A DNA stretch of 21,923 bases, taken from positions 1-21,923 of IMG/VR virus record IMGVR_UViG_3300028769_000381; one strand, written 5' to 3'. Every line of letters begins with the position of its first letter. Position 1 is the first letter of the stretch. Positions 8,026 through 16,789 of this stretch are shown piece by piece. Under the pieces are notes generated by a model. It searched no databases, was not told where the DNA came from, and saw only the letters and a list, made by a program, of their open reading frames with translations. A program made the position numbers and the translations under genes. The stretch is from a virus.

Positions 8026-8064
8026 AAAAAATAATAGAACATCTTACAAACATAAAAAATAGTC

Positions 8065-11000
8065 ATGAGCGAATTAATTGATAGAATTATAGATGAAGGA
8101 GCAATCAAGAAACAGCTTGATGACTTAGATAAACAGCTGAAGAGCTCTTCTGAAAATCTAGCTGCATGTGCTGTTAATGCCAAAGCCTTCAGTGATGCCT
8201 TTGGTAGTTCAAAAGGAATAAATGACATTACTACTATGCTAAAGCAGTATAACGAAACTATTCTTTCTACTCAGAAAGCACAAACGGAAGCTGAAAAAAC
8301 TGAAAAGCTTCGTGCCGATACTGCTCTTAAACTTGCAAAAGCTCAGGAAGTAAATGCAAAAGCTGAATTGGAACGTGCATCGGCAATTCTTGCTACTCAG
8401 AAAGCGCAAGAATCAGCTGCAAAAGCTGATCAGGTAAAGATTGACCTACTTACTAAGTCTATTGCCAATACAGAGAAAGCAGCTAAGGCCGAAATGGAGT
8501 TGATGAATGCCAAACAGACGATGATCAATATCCTAGCAAAAGAGGGTATTTCTGTTGATAAAATGAATATGAGTAAATCTCAGGCTAATGCTATCAATAG
8601 ATTGGTACTCGCTGCAAATAATGCTGAAATTGGGAGCCGTGAGCAGCTGTCGGCACAATTTGATTTAAATTATAAGGCTTATAGTAAACTTTCGGCAGCA
8701 CAGCAAAATACTGCTGGTGGTAAAGCAATGCAAGCAAGCATACTTGAGCAATCAAATGCGCTAAAAAGTACTGAAGGGTCACTCGGTAATTTTACCCGTA
8801 ATGTAGGGAATTATTCTTCTGCCACTAAAATGATGGGTATAAATATTGGCCAAATTTTGAAAGAGTTACCGAATGCCGGGATATCTGGTAGAACATTCAT
8901 TATGTCCCTATCAAATAACCTTATTCCTCTTGCTGAATCTATAAAGTCTGTTTCTGCTGAGCAAAAATTACTTACTGCTGCATTCAAAGCCGGAGAAACT
9001 GACGTAAAACCTGCTTCGATGATGAAGCTACTCGGCCAGTCAATATTTGGACTTACAGGGATAATGTCTGTAGGCGTTGCTTTATTCGTAGCATTTGGTC
9101 CCGAAATATTAAAGTGGGCTTCAAACCTATTTGCAGGTGATAAAGTAGTTCGTTCACTTACGTCAAGATTATATGATTTAAACAGCGCTCAACAGATGAT
9201 TCATAAAACTATGAAAGACGGTGGTGGAGTGTATGCCGATGCCGTTAAGTCAGTTGAAGAAATGAATGTACAACTATCAGCTGCTAAGGGTAATCATGAA
9301 GAAGAAATACTCGCATTGGATAAATATAACAAAGGACTTGGTGAAAACTTTGGTAAGGCTACCAGTGTAGGCCAGGCACTTGATATAATTGCAAGTAAAA
9401 AGGATGCGTATATTGATGCTATGATGAAAATGGCCTATGCAAATGCTTTCCTTGGTCAAAGTCAAAAGGATATGGTTGCTTATGTAGATGCTCAGACTAA
9501 ATCACAGCAGGAATTACTAAGAAATGCCGGTAAAGATGCAAAAGGACTTTGGGAAGAATACGAGGCCATTGGTAAAGCCATAGAAGAAGCAAAGGTCAAT
9601 TCAAAAAAAGGAATGACAGATAACGTGAATGTTGGTGGCATATTTGGTACTGCTTATTCAATGCAAGGAGCAATAGAGAAAAGAAAGAATCTTGCAAATG
9701 AAATGAAAACGATTGAATTGAATGAACGTAAACGCCAACTCGATGATATTGCAAAGCACCAAGGTACCATGAGTGCAAAATACAAAGAATACTATAATCT
9801 TTATCTGAAAGAATTAGAGGAAAATGGTATTAAAAGCGGCAAACTTGATGCAAGCCAACACAAAATATATAAAGCTGCTAAGATTAAACAATTTGAGTGG
9901 GATATTGCTATGGAAGAATCTGAGGCCAAAACTATTCAGAATATGCAGGAAAATGAAATTGCTGCATTTGATGTAACTATTGATAAGAAAAAGAAAAAAG
10001 TTACAGACTATATAGCCGATCTTAAAACACAACAATCTGATATTAACGCAGTGGTTCACCAAACTAAAGATCCCAAAGTAAAAGCACAGGCTCAGGAGGA
10101 TTTCAATAAGATTAGTATTGCTATCACCGAAGCAGAGCAAAAAAAAACAGACCTATTTGTTCAGTATGAATTGGAACGCCAAAAAGGCCTTTTCGATATA
10201 AAATCAAAATGGTTTGTAAAATATCTGAATGAAGAAAAATCATTCCAAGAATCTCAAGTAAAATCGACTCAGGATTATGGTGATAAATCTCTTGCATATC
10301 AACAACATATTACTAGTACTCTATTTGAAATACAAGCTCATGCAGATGAAAAAATAGCACGATCAAGATACTTAAATGGAGAAATAACTATAACTGCATT
10401 AAACACAACGTTGGCTAATATAAAAGCTCAACGTGCAGCCCTTGAGGATTCTCAAAAAGAATCTAAAAACTCTGATTTCAAGAGTAGAGTAAGTAATATT
10501 GAAACTAAAAAAACTAACGATGCTCTTGAAGAAAAAAATCGTGAGTATATTGAAGGAAAATTATCTGCATCTCAGTATGAAAAGGACATAGCTGAAATTA
10601 AAGAACGTGGAGCAGATGCTCAACTTTCAAATCAGATTTGGCTTAGTGAGGAAGAGATTGAAAATTTAAAGAAACAAGGTAAAGATACTACAAAACTTGA
10701 ACAAGAATTATCAGATAAAAAACAGCAACGTGATGCTAAAATAGCAGATAAGAAACTGCAATCTGAGAAAGCTCTTCAAAAGAAATTGATTGAACTTATC
10801 AAAACCTCTGCTTCTGCAATAAAAGAAATCGGAGATAATCAGTTCCAGGAACAACTGGATAAAATTGATGCGCTAAAAACGGCTAATACCGAAGCGGCAG
10901 CCGCCGAGACCGATGCCATAGATAAAAAATTTAAGTCCGGTGTATTATCTCAGGAAGAAGCCGATGCCAGAAAAGCCTCTATAGATGATCAAGCAAAAGC

Positions 11001-11619
11001 AAGAGAGGATCAGCTAAACGAAGAAGCGAAGCAAACTAAAATCAAACAGGCAAAGTTTGATAAAGAGATGTCTGTATTTAATATCCTATTGAATACAGCT
11101 ACAGCAGTAGTAGAAGCACTTCCAAATGTACCATTATCAATAATAATTGGGGCTATGGGAGCGCTGGAATTAGGTGCTGTACTTTCAAAACCGATTCCGG
11201 CGTATGCTCTTGGGACCAATGATCATATTGGTGGTAATGCTATTTTAGGAGATGGTGGAAAGCACGAGATGGCCGTTACTCCATCGGGTAGTATTATCAA
11301 AACTCCAAAGGTTCCAACGGTAATGAGTCTTCCTATTCATACAAAGGTATTCCCGGACTACGATAAAGCAATTCAAGAAATGGCTTTTGATGCTTCAATT
11401 CGATCTATGTATGCAACTACACCAAGTATTGAGATTAATGCCTACAATGACGCGCTTATGCGTAAACAAATGGGTTCGTTAGTCAAACAGACTGAAAGAC
11501 AAATTAATCAACTTGGTAAACTGAATAATTTAGATAGGAATATGGAAAATATGGTAAGTACGAACCTTAAAATAGTAGATGCAATAAAAAGTAACAAAAA
11601 AAGTGGATGGAATGACTAA
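8065..11619 (+). CDS. Phage tail tape measure protein (1184 aa)
   Basis: Tape measure that sets tail length and helps DNA pass the host envelope. Residues 1-180 are an Ala/Lys/Gln-rich coiled coil; residues about 245-300 contain the family signature MMGINIGQILKELPNAGISGRTFIMSLSNN written here in two parts (MMGINIGQILKELPNAG and RTFIMSLSNNLIPLAES). A hydrophobic helix lies near 326-346 (FGLTGIMSVGVALFVAF), a long charged coiled coil at about 560-1000, and a second hydrophobic block near 1005-1040. The C-terminus has the Bacteroidota tail signature YALGTNDHIGGNAILGDGG followed by a proline-rich segment. Both ends are intact. At roughly 1.5 angstrom per residue the length implies a tail of about 0.18 micrometre, a siphovirus-type tail. 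The gene directly follows terS with no head genes between. Confidence 0.88.
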   Translation: MSELIDRIIDEGAIKKQLDDLDKQLKSSSENLAACAVNAKAFSDAFGSSKGINDITTMLKQYNETILSTQKAQTEAEKTEKLRADTALKLAKAQEVNAKAELERASAILATQKAQESAAKADQVKIDLLTKSIANTEKAAKAEMELMNAKQTMINILAKEGISVDKMNMSKSQANAINRLVLAANNAEIGSREQLSAQFDLNYKAYSKLSAAQQNTAGGKAMQASILEQSNALKSTEGSLGNFTRNVGNYSSATKMMGINIGQILKELPNAGISGRTFIMSLSNNLIPLAESIKSVSAEQKLLTAAFKAGETDVKPASMMKLLGQSIFGLTGIMSVGVALFVAFGPEILKWASNLFAGDKVVRSLTSRLYDLNSAQQMIHKTMKDGGGVYADAVKSVEEMNVQLSAAKGNHEEEILALDKYNKGLGENFGKATSVGQALDIIASKKDAYIDAMMKMAYANAFLGQSQKDMVAYVDAQTKSQQELLRNAGKDAKGLWEEYEAIGKAIEEAKVNSKKGMTDNVNVGGIFGTAYSMQGAIEKRKNLANEMKTIELNERKRQLDDIAKHQGTMSAKYKEYYNLYLKELEENGIKSGKLDASQHKIYKAAKIKQFEWDIAMEESEAKTIQNMQENEIAAFDVTIDKKKKKVTDYIADLKTQQSDINAVVHQTKDPKVKAQAQEDFNKISIAITEAEQKKTDLFVQYELERQKGLFDIKSKWFVKYLNEEKSFQESQVKSTQDYGDKSLAYQQHITSTLFEIQAHADEKIARSRYLNGEITITALNTTLANIKAQRAALEDSQKESKNSDFKSRVSNIETKKTNDALEEKNREYIEGKLSASQYEKDIAEIKERGADAQLSNQIWLSEEEIENLKKQGKDTTKLEQELSDKKQQRDAKIADKKLQSEKALQKKLIELIKTSASAIKEIGDNQFQEQLDKIDALKTANTEAAAAETDAIDKKFKSGVLSQEEADARKASIDDQAKAREDQLNEEAKQTKIKQAKFDKEMSVFNILLNTATAVVEALPNVPLSIIIGAMGALELGAVLSKPIPAYALGTNDHIGGNAILGDGGKHEMAVTPSGSIIKTPKVPTVMSLPIHTKVFPDYDKAIQEMAFDASIRSMYATTPSIEINAYNDALMRKQMGSLVKQTERQINQLGKLNNLDRNMENMVSTNLKIVDAIKSNKKSGWND

Positions 11620-11690
11620 ACCGGGTCATTCCCAATTAACTGCTCATTAAAAATACAACTATCAATATGAATCCTATTATATATTAACTC

Positions 11691-13820
11691 ATGAGAAACC
11701 ATGTGACCCCACCAAAAATAAAATACGTTTTACAGTATACTGATAATTCAGTATCACAATCGGTTGATGTTACTGCTGATTTTGCAAATTGGAAATCCTT
11801 TTCGACGGACATTGTTCGCGATGGAATTAGCGGTGCATTTATCCAACTACAAGACGGTGGAATATCATTTACCGGTGAATCATATGAAATTGTACAGGAG
11901 ATTAACGATACACAAGGTTTGAAAGCTCATGCGAAATTAGTTGTAAGTGTTCGTAAAGACACATTCCCCGATTTATGGAGCTACGAACAAAAAGTAGTTC
12001 TTGACCTAAATTTTGCTACCTATACTCGCACAAATACGACTATAGAACTAGAAGCAAACGAGAACGGATTGAAAGAAATGATCAAATCTAATGCTTCTCA
12101 AAAGTACGATATTCCTGTCGAAACGCTTACCCCTGATACGCTTGATTATGATGGATTAGAGATAAAAGAAACGCTTACATGGACTACAGGTGAGATAATT
12201 GGATATCCCACTTTGAATAGCGCTCTTCAAAATTATAGTGGGCCTCTTTACCTATCTATTTATGCCTCTGATCAGGATGTAAATGCAAATTATAATAACC
12301 CTTTTACTCAAGGTAGCCAGGTATTAGCAAAACCGTTCCCTTTAACTGGTGGATTATACGATATACGCGAGTGGAATGGATCTGATTGGTATAGCTATAA
12401 TAATAACGAGTATAAACATTATCTAATTCAATCAAAGTTTGCAAAACAATTTACGTTTTCTTTGAAAGCAACACTCAATGTAAATTTTGGATATCCACTT
12501 AATATAGCCTACTTATACCTAGTTTGCGCAAATACTCAAGAGAGAACGTCACTTCGTACTTTTGGTGGAGGAAATAACGTTGATTATCATATAAATATTG
12601 ATGTAACTAAAACAATTCTAAATGATGTCGATGGCCTTAATTACTATCTGGAACTAGATTATCAGCATCATGTTGATGCTGGAATTCTAACAGCGCATCT
12701 TACACTGAATAAATTTGAATTTGAGAGCGGTGGATCCATCCAAATAGAATGGCTTGCAATGCCAAAAGCAAATATTTCTATTCCGATTGTCAGTGAAAGG
12801 AAACTAGTCCAGGCATTAGTTGATAATCTTACTGAAACAAGCGGAGTTTACACTGCGCTTGTTGACGAACATGATGAAAATATTAGGATAGCTGCCGGCG
12901 AAAGTATCCGTAATTTCGAAAAACAGTATTTGCATACTTCATTCAGTGATTTTTCTACTTATATGAAATCATGTTGGGGTTATGAATATGACATTGACGG
13001 AAACACTATTCGTTTTTCACTCCGGGATAAGTTCTTTTCATCCGAACCCGCATTAGTCATACCCGAGATAAATAACTTCAAATTTTCGAAAAATCAAGAT
13101 TATATGTACACCGGTGTAAAAATTGGTATTGCACTTATTCAATACCAATCAATAAACGGAGTTGATGAGTTTAGATTTTTAGAGGAATGGAGTACAGGAG
13201 TAAAAAATGTGATAAACGTCCTTGATCTGACTTCTCCATATCGGACTGATGCCTATGGGTTCCAATTGCTATCTGATAAACAGTATAAAAAGAACAGTAC
13301 GGATGATCAATCAGACAATGGAATATTCGTTGTACATGTTATCCCGGATAACGGAAAATTCATCCTTGATAGAAATGCTGTAATCACCGGTGTCGCGAGT
13401 ACCGATACAATGTTCAATGCTATTTTTTCACCTCGTAAATGCTTGGAACGAAACGCAAGTTTACTGGGTATGTCTACATCGGTTTTGAAATTCACTTCCG
13501 GACTTGGGAATGCTGATATTTCAATTAATGGAGTTTCGGAGAAAGCAGATATTATTGTTGGTTCATCGCTATTTACACCGGACATACTAGAATGTGATAT
13601 TGGTGAAATAGTTGATTTACCAACGGAGAAAAATGGGTTAGTAAGCTGCTCTCTCAATGGAAAAGTTTACAATGGATTTATAAAGAAATTATCCCATTAT
13701 TGGGGAGCAGATCAAAAGACTTCAGCAACATTTTTCATAAAAAGTATTACGCGTGATAGTTCAAGAGATATTGATTACGATCCGCGCGATTATGATTCAC
13801 GTGATTTTAAAACAAGATGA
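11691..13820 (+). CDS. Tail-tip / tail-associated structural protein (709 aa)
   Basis: Large beta-rich protein placed where siphoviruses encode distal tail and tail-tip proteins, directly after the tape measure. The N-terminal half contains short strand repeats such as LQDGGISFTGESYEIVQEI. The central part, from about residue 370 (ERKLVQALVDNLTETSG, then SFSDFSTYMKSCWGYEYDIDG), resembles baseplate-hub or Tal-like folds that position the tail tip on the receptor. The C-terminal tail DYDPRDYDSRDFKTR is an Asp/Arg repeat. No signal peptide. A relic of a related gene's 5' part lies about 2.8 kb downstream. Structural role is well supported by order and by resemblance to Bacteroidota prophage tails; whether it binds receptor itself is inferred. 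Confidence 0.75.
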   Translation: MRNHVTPPKIKYVLQYTDNSVSQSVDVTADFANWKSFSTDIVRDGISGAFIQLQDGGISFTGESYEIVQEINDTQGLKAHAKLVVSVRKDTFPDLWSYEQKVVLDLNFATYTRTNTTIELEANENGLKEMIKSNASQKYDIPVETLTPDTLDYDGLEIKETLTWTTGEIIGYPTLNSALQNYSGPLYLSIYASDQDVNANYNNPFTQGSQVLAKPFPLTGGLYDIREWNGSDWYSYNNNEYKHYLIQSKFAKQFTFSLKATLNVNFGYPLNIAYLYLVCANTQERTSLRTFGGGNNVDYHINIDVTKTILNDVDGLNYYLELDYQHHVDAGILTAHLTLNKFEFESGGSIQIEWLAMPKANISIPIVSERKLVQALVDNLTETSGVYTALVDEHDENIRIAAGESIRNFEKQYLHTSFSDFSTYMKSCWGYEYDIDGNTIRFSLRDKFFSSEPALVIPEINNFKFSKNQDYMYTGVKIGIALIQYQSINGVDEFRFLEEWSTGVKNVINVLDLTSPYRTDAYGFQLLSDKQYKKNSTDDQSDNGIFVVHVIPDNGKFILDRNAVITGVASTDTMFNAIFSPRKCLERNASLLGMSTSVLKFTSGLGNADISINGVSEKADIIVGSSLFTPDILECDIGEIVDLPTEKNGLVSCSLNGKVYNGFIKKLSHYWGADQKTSATFFIKSITRDSSRDIDYDPRDYDSRDFKTR

Positions 13821-13856
13821 GTATTTCAAAGATAATCACTTATTTAATCTTAATTA

Positions 13857-13890
13857 AAAATGCACACTATACCGGTGTGCATTTTGTTGT
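13857..13890 (+). terminator. Terminator after the tail genes
   Basis: Perfect 11-bp stem AAAATGCACAC (13857-13867) with GTGTGCATTTT (13875-13885), 7-nt loop, followed by GTTGTTT. It ends the tail transcript 37 bases after the stop, so no further structural genes belong to that unit. Confidence 0.8.
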
Positions 13891-13952
13891 TTATATAGCG
13901 TCACTAAATTATTTTTACTATTTTTACAATCTAATCAATTAAGCTAATTATT

Positions 13953-14585
13953 ATGAAGAAAATTATTTTAGCGGTAATGCTTTTTATTTCGGTAGCTGGA
14001 TTTAGTCAAAACAAAGAAGAATTTAAGTTCAAGACTATTTCAAATAGTGATATCAAGATAAATCGAGACAAATCAATAAAAATAACCGATAATAAAAATA
14101 TTTATTCAAGCAATTCAAATAGTAGAGTTGTTGTTGAAAATGATAGTTTTCCAACATACGATGATGTAGTTATATGTAAAAACATAGAATTAAAAGCAAT
14201 AAATAAGCATATAAATGAATGGATAGCGGAGACATATGAAGACCCAAAATCAGTCATTAAATACATTAGTCCGGATGGGAGTAAAATTATAATCAGAGCA
14301 CAGAAAAGTTTCATTTACTATTATAGAGAAAATAATGATGCGATATGTAAATATACAATCACTTTCAATTTAAAAAACGGTAAATATAAATGGACTGTTG
14401 ATATAAATGACGTATTGGATGATTCTGGAAATTCTATGTATCCCTTATTTAATGGGTCATATAATGCGACCGATGTGCTGCGTGATATCCAGTCATCTGT
14501 ATCTAACAAACTAGAATTGATAATCTTTGAATTAAGGAGTCAATTATCAACCATAATGGTAAATGAAAAAAAAAATAATTGGTAA
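13953..14585 (+). CDS. Secreted protein with DUF4468-like domain (210 aa)
   Basis: Exported protein, probably periplasmic. The N-terminus is a clear type I signal peptide (MKKIILAVMLFISVAGFSQ), with the Bacteroidota-typical ...FSQ cleavage region around residue 19. No lipobox Cys is seen. Residues about 85-170 match the DUF4468 type of TBP-like fold: INKHINEWIAETYED, SVIKYISPDGSKIIIRAQ, then KYTITFNLKNGKYKWTVDIND. The gene is flanked by terminators on both sides (13857 and 14643), so it is a separate transcription unit, the usual sign of lysogenic-conversion cargo. It is AT-rich compared with the tail genes. Function of the domain is unknown; altering the host envelope, and so phage entry, is a guess. 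Confidence 0.7.
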   Translation: MKKIILAVMLFISVAGFSQNKEEFKFKTISNSDIKINRDKSIKITDNKNIYSSNSNSRVVVENDSFPTYDDVVICKNIELKAINKHINEWIAETYEDPKSVIKYISPDGSKIIIRAQKSFIYYYRENNDAICKYTITFNLKNGKYKWTVDINDVLDDSGNSMYPLFNGSYNATDVLRDIQSSVSNKLELIIFELRSQLSTIMVNEKKNNW

Positions 14586-14642
14586 TATCCTTTGTGTACA
14601 CATAAGGTGACTAATTAAATACTAAGCTTCAATAATTTTATC

Positions 14643-14686
14643 AAAACGGCTTTTCTAGGAACCTAGAAAAACCGTTTTGCTTTTTT
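14643..14686 (+). terminator. Terminator after the DUF4468-like gene
   Basis: A 17-bp stem with one mismatch (14643-14659 with 14662-14678; sequence AAAACGG.TTTTCTAGG) is followed by GCTTTTTT. The stem has a U-rich flank on both strands, so it could work in both directions. Confidence 0.8.
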
Positions 14687-14701
14687 AAAGTATGAATATA
14701 G

Positions 14702-14775
14702 ATTTCAGATGGTAGAATCTCATTTACCGGTGAATCATTCAAAATAGTTCAAGAGATTTACGAAACACAACAAAA
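14702..14775 (+). pseudogene. Relic of a second tail-tip gene (5' fragment)
   Basis: The frame starting at 14702 reads SDGRISFTGESFKIVQEI followed by YETQ, which aligns without gaps to QDGGISFTGESYEIVQEI and NDTQ in the 709-residue tail protein (DNA about 11851-11915). By hand count about 52 of 63 bases match, including a 19-base identical core. A stop codon lies directly upstream (TAG, 14699-14701) and similarity ends after about 25 codons, so this is a fragment left by duplication and deletion, or by exchange between related phages. Confidence 0.75.
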
Positions 14776-14804
14776 AATTCTTGTTAAGCAATCATCAACC
14801 ATCC

Positions 14805-14831
14805 TTTGTATCCCAATTATTTATATATTTG
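14805..14831 (+). promoter_or_regulatory. Weak promoter candidate for the 99-aa gene
   Basis: TATATTTG (14824-14831) fits TAnnTTTG. A TTTG lies at 14805-14808, but the 15-base spacing is shorter than the usual 19. It would give a leader of about 100 nt before 14940. Confidence 0.35.
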
Positions 14832-14939
14832 TCGGACTAAACATAAAACGAATAAAGGCAACCTTGATAAAGAGTTATCAGGGGTTTGATAAAAGTCCAA
14901 CTCGCAAATTATAGATAAATTCAAACAAGCCACTACAAA

Positions 14940-15239
14940 ATGGAAGATCGACAATTAGAACAAATTATTACCGCTGCAATGCAGATCGGCGTGTACAATA
15001 CGCTAAATGAACTAGGGTTACTTAATGACGTACTCACCCAGCAACAGGCATACAAAAAACACACTCAACGTATTATTGATGACCTTCGGCACAAAGGATG
15101 GATTACCGGATACCCTACAGGAAACCCTAAGCGTGGAAAAGTTTACTTCAAGCGCTCCGAAGTAGAGACAGCATTAAGAATGCTTGACATACAAAACCTT
15201 GTTACAGAGAACAAAATATTCAAGTCTATAATACAATGA
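14940..15239 (+). CDS. Small DNA-binding protein, winged-helix type (99 aa)
   Basis: Probably a winged-helix DNA-binding protein related to excisionase or MerR-like domains. Residues 28-55 give two helices (DVLTQQQAYKKHTQRIIDDLRHKGWI), and residues 62-85 form a wing and helix (NPKRGKVYFKRSEVETALRML), similar in shape to the KVYFFSDEV end of the protein at 2479. No signal or membrane segment. It is a stand-alone unit: candidate promoter upstream, terminator at 15286 downstream. It could regulate the early region or act in excision; neither is shown by the sequence. The exact family name is not certain. Confidence 0.6.
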   Translation: MEDRQLEQIITAAMQIGVYNTLNELGLLNDVLTQQQAYKKHTQRIIDDLRHKGWITGYPTGNPKRGKVYFKRSEVETALRMLDIQNLVTENKIFKSIIQ

Positions 15240-15285
15240 AATAGAATTTCTTTCTGGTGCATCCTCGGGTTAATTATAGATAAAT

Positions 15286-15323
15286 AAAAAGGGCCGACTC
15301 ATTTACTTGAGTCGACCCTTTTT
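15286..15323. terminator. Bidirectional terminator between convergent units
   Basis: A 16-bp stem with one mismatch (AAAAAGGGCCGACTCA, 15286-15301, against TGAGTCGACCCTTTTT, 15308-15323) with a 6-nt loop. T-runs flank it on both strands, so it can end both the rightward 99-residue gene and the leftward cassette. Confidence 0.85.
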
Positions 15324-15352
15324 GTCTAATAATATTTTTCTCTCGCAACTCA

Positions 15353-15796
15353 TCATTTATTCAATTCATCATATATCTTTTCGTTCAACTTTTGTATCGA
15401 AAAGAAATTTATCACAAAATAGATAATACTGTATATCATCAAAATACAAAATACTATAGTCCAATTTATATTTGCATTCAACCCACAAAATGACAAATCT
15501 GTGAACTTATAGTCTGACAACAATTTAGTAAGTAGATACACGATTGTTGTCATTGAAAAATGGATTATAAATGAACTTCTAACAACCTTTAGGTTATCTC
15601 GAATATCTCTAATAACAGATTTGTTTTTCAATCCATTAAGATTAAATGTCACTAATAGACCTAATCCAACGGAAAACATTATTCCAGAGACATTGAATAT
15701 CGTTGAAATAAAAAACTCTCCAGGGACAGTTTTGATAAAGACAGACAATATAGTCGATAGTACTATAACTATTATTGTTCTTACAATAGTTTTCAT
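15353..15796 (-). CDS. Four-helix membrane protein, second gene of a two-gene cassette (147 aa)
   Basis: Integral inner-membrane protein of unknown family. Four hydrophobic segments are visible at about residues 4-26, 30-54, 72-92 and 109-135, separated by short basic loops (LNGLKNKSVIRDIRDNLK is the longest, and probably cytoplasmic). No cleavable signal or enzymatic motif. The start codon overlaps the stop of the 321-residue gene by four bases (TCAT on the plus strand, 15793-15796), so the two proteins are translationally coupled and probably act together. A small four-helix membrane protein paired with a soluble partner is the layout of several anti-phage systems such as Kiwa, but I cannot show homology. 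It could be a membrane effector, an exclusion protein, or an immunity partner. Confidence 0.7.
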   Translation of the reverse strand: MKTIVRTIIVIVLSTILSVFIKTVPGEFFISTIFNVSGIMFSVGLGLLVTFNLNGLKNKSVIRDIRDNLKVVRSSFIIHFSMTTIVYLLTKLLSDYKFTDLSFCGLNANINWTIVFCILMIYSIIYFVINFFSIQKLNEKIYDELNK

Positions 15797-16758
15797 TTCT
15801 TTATTTCTTGAATAAATAACTCCATTTCCTGTAATAATTGCTCCTCACTTATCATTTTAGATTCTGTAAGTTCAATCAATACATCCTTAGTCATTAATAT
15901 ATCTGAACCATTAATCTTTTTTCCCTTTTTTGTAGTGAAAACGACATCATCTGTTTCTGAAATTGGTTTCAGATATGCACCCATAATTTTTTCATACGCT
16001 TCTTTCTTCATTTCCTTTGGTTTGCTAAATTTTAGAAGTAGTTGCGCAGAAACAATTTGTTGTTTTTTAATCTCATCAAAGTCCGATACATCATTTAAAA
16101 ACAGTTTGATTAAATCATCTTTTAATGTAAGTAATGAGTTTGACTTTATTTTTGAATCATCATCCTTATATATTGCCGAATCTTTAACTTCAATATTTTT
16201 TATTTCAGAAAGATGAAATTTGTCTACAGATTGAACTTTAGGAGTGAACTCATATATTACATCTCCTCTTTCAATTTGAATTAACCAATTAATATATGTT
16301 TGAAATCTTTTAATGTGAGAATTAGATTGAAAATTAGAAATCAAATAAGAATCATTCATGAAAAAATAATAGTGTTCTTTGAATCTCATATTCTGGGTTG
16401 TGGCACTATCTTTTTCAAGTTCTGACATCGTGATTTGTTCGTGATCAAGAAAGTCATTTGGGATCTTTGATGTTTCATCGGCATAAAAAATTCGTATAAT
16501 TGATCCGCAAATATAGCTTTTGGTAATTCTATAAAATGATAAAAGATCTTCCTCTTTATTTTCATCTTCTAAATTTAGAATCATCATTCTATCATTTGCC
16601 TTACTTTTATTTTCAACCAACCTTTTGTTCAGGTGTTTTAGTAAATCATTTTTTGACTTGTCAAGTTCTTTATTTGGTATCTCAAAAGCTCTTAATTTTA
16701 CTTTTTTAGGTTGTATTGCCTTTATTTGTTTTACAGCTTTTTCTGTTGATTTACTCAT
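15793..16758 (-). CDS. Soluble protein, first gene of a two-gene cassette (321 aa)
   Basis: Not assigned to a family. The N-terminus is basic (KQIKAIQPKKVKLRAFEIPNK). Residues about 75-165 form a beta-rich region containing LLSFYRITKSYICGSIIRIFY, then KEHYYFFMNDSYLISNFQSNS and KRFQTYINWLIQ; the pattern of a 'yyf..n..yli.n' strand pair followed by a helix recalls uncharacterised sensor-like families of the DUF6731 sort, though this is a loose impression. The C-terminal 120 residues are helical and lysine-rich. No signal, no recognised catalytic triad or Walker motif. It is on the strand opposite to the phage genes with its own consensus promoter, as expected of a cargo gene expressed in the lysogen. 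A defence or exclusion role is inferred from context only. Confidence 0.7.
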   Translation of the reverse strand: MSKSTEKAVKQIKAIQPKKVKLRAFEIPNKELDKSKNDLLKHLNKRLVENKSKANDRMMILNLEDENKEEDLLSFYRITKSYICGSIIRIFYADETSKIPNDFLDHEQITMSELEKDSATTQNMRFKEHYYFFMNDSYLISNFQSNSHIKRFQTYINWLIQIERGDVIYEFTPKVQSVDKFHLSEIKNIEVKDSAIYKDDDSKIKSNSLLTLKDDLIKLFLNDVSDFDEIKKQQIVSAQLLLKFSKPKEMKKEAYEKIMGAYLKPISETDDVVFTTKKGKKINGSDILMTKDVLIELTESKMISEEQLLQEMELFIQEIKK

Positions 16759-16789
16759 GATTTTATAGTATTTGATTTTTAGATTTCAA

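Larger units (their letters stand above)
14586..14939. other. Intergenic region with palindrome, terminator and gene relic
   Basis: These 354 bases hold an imperfect palindrome at 14589-14607 centred on TGTGTACACA (14593-14602), a terminator at 14643-14686, a relic of a tail-tip gene at 14702-14775, a candidate promoter at 14805-14831, and a small inverted repeat TGATAA/TTATCA (14865-14870 and 14875-14880) in the leader of the next gene. I see no intact gene. Confidence 0.6.

Noticed and set aside
9814-10140. Reverse-strand frame of 108 codons inside the tape measure gene
   Set aside because: Cys/Phe-rich antisense shadow of Lys/Glu/Asn-rich coding sequence; no promoter or homology cue.
13307-13657. 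Reverse-strand frame of 116 codons inside the tail-tip gene
   Set aside because: Antisense shadow of a well-supported gene, with no leader or motif.
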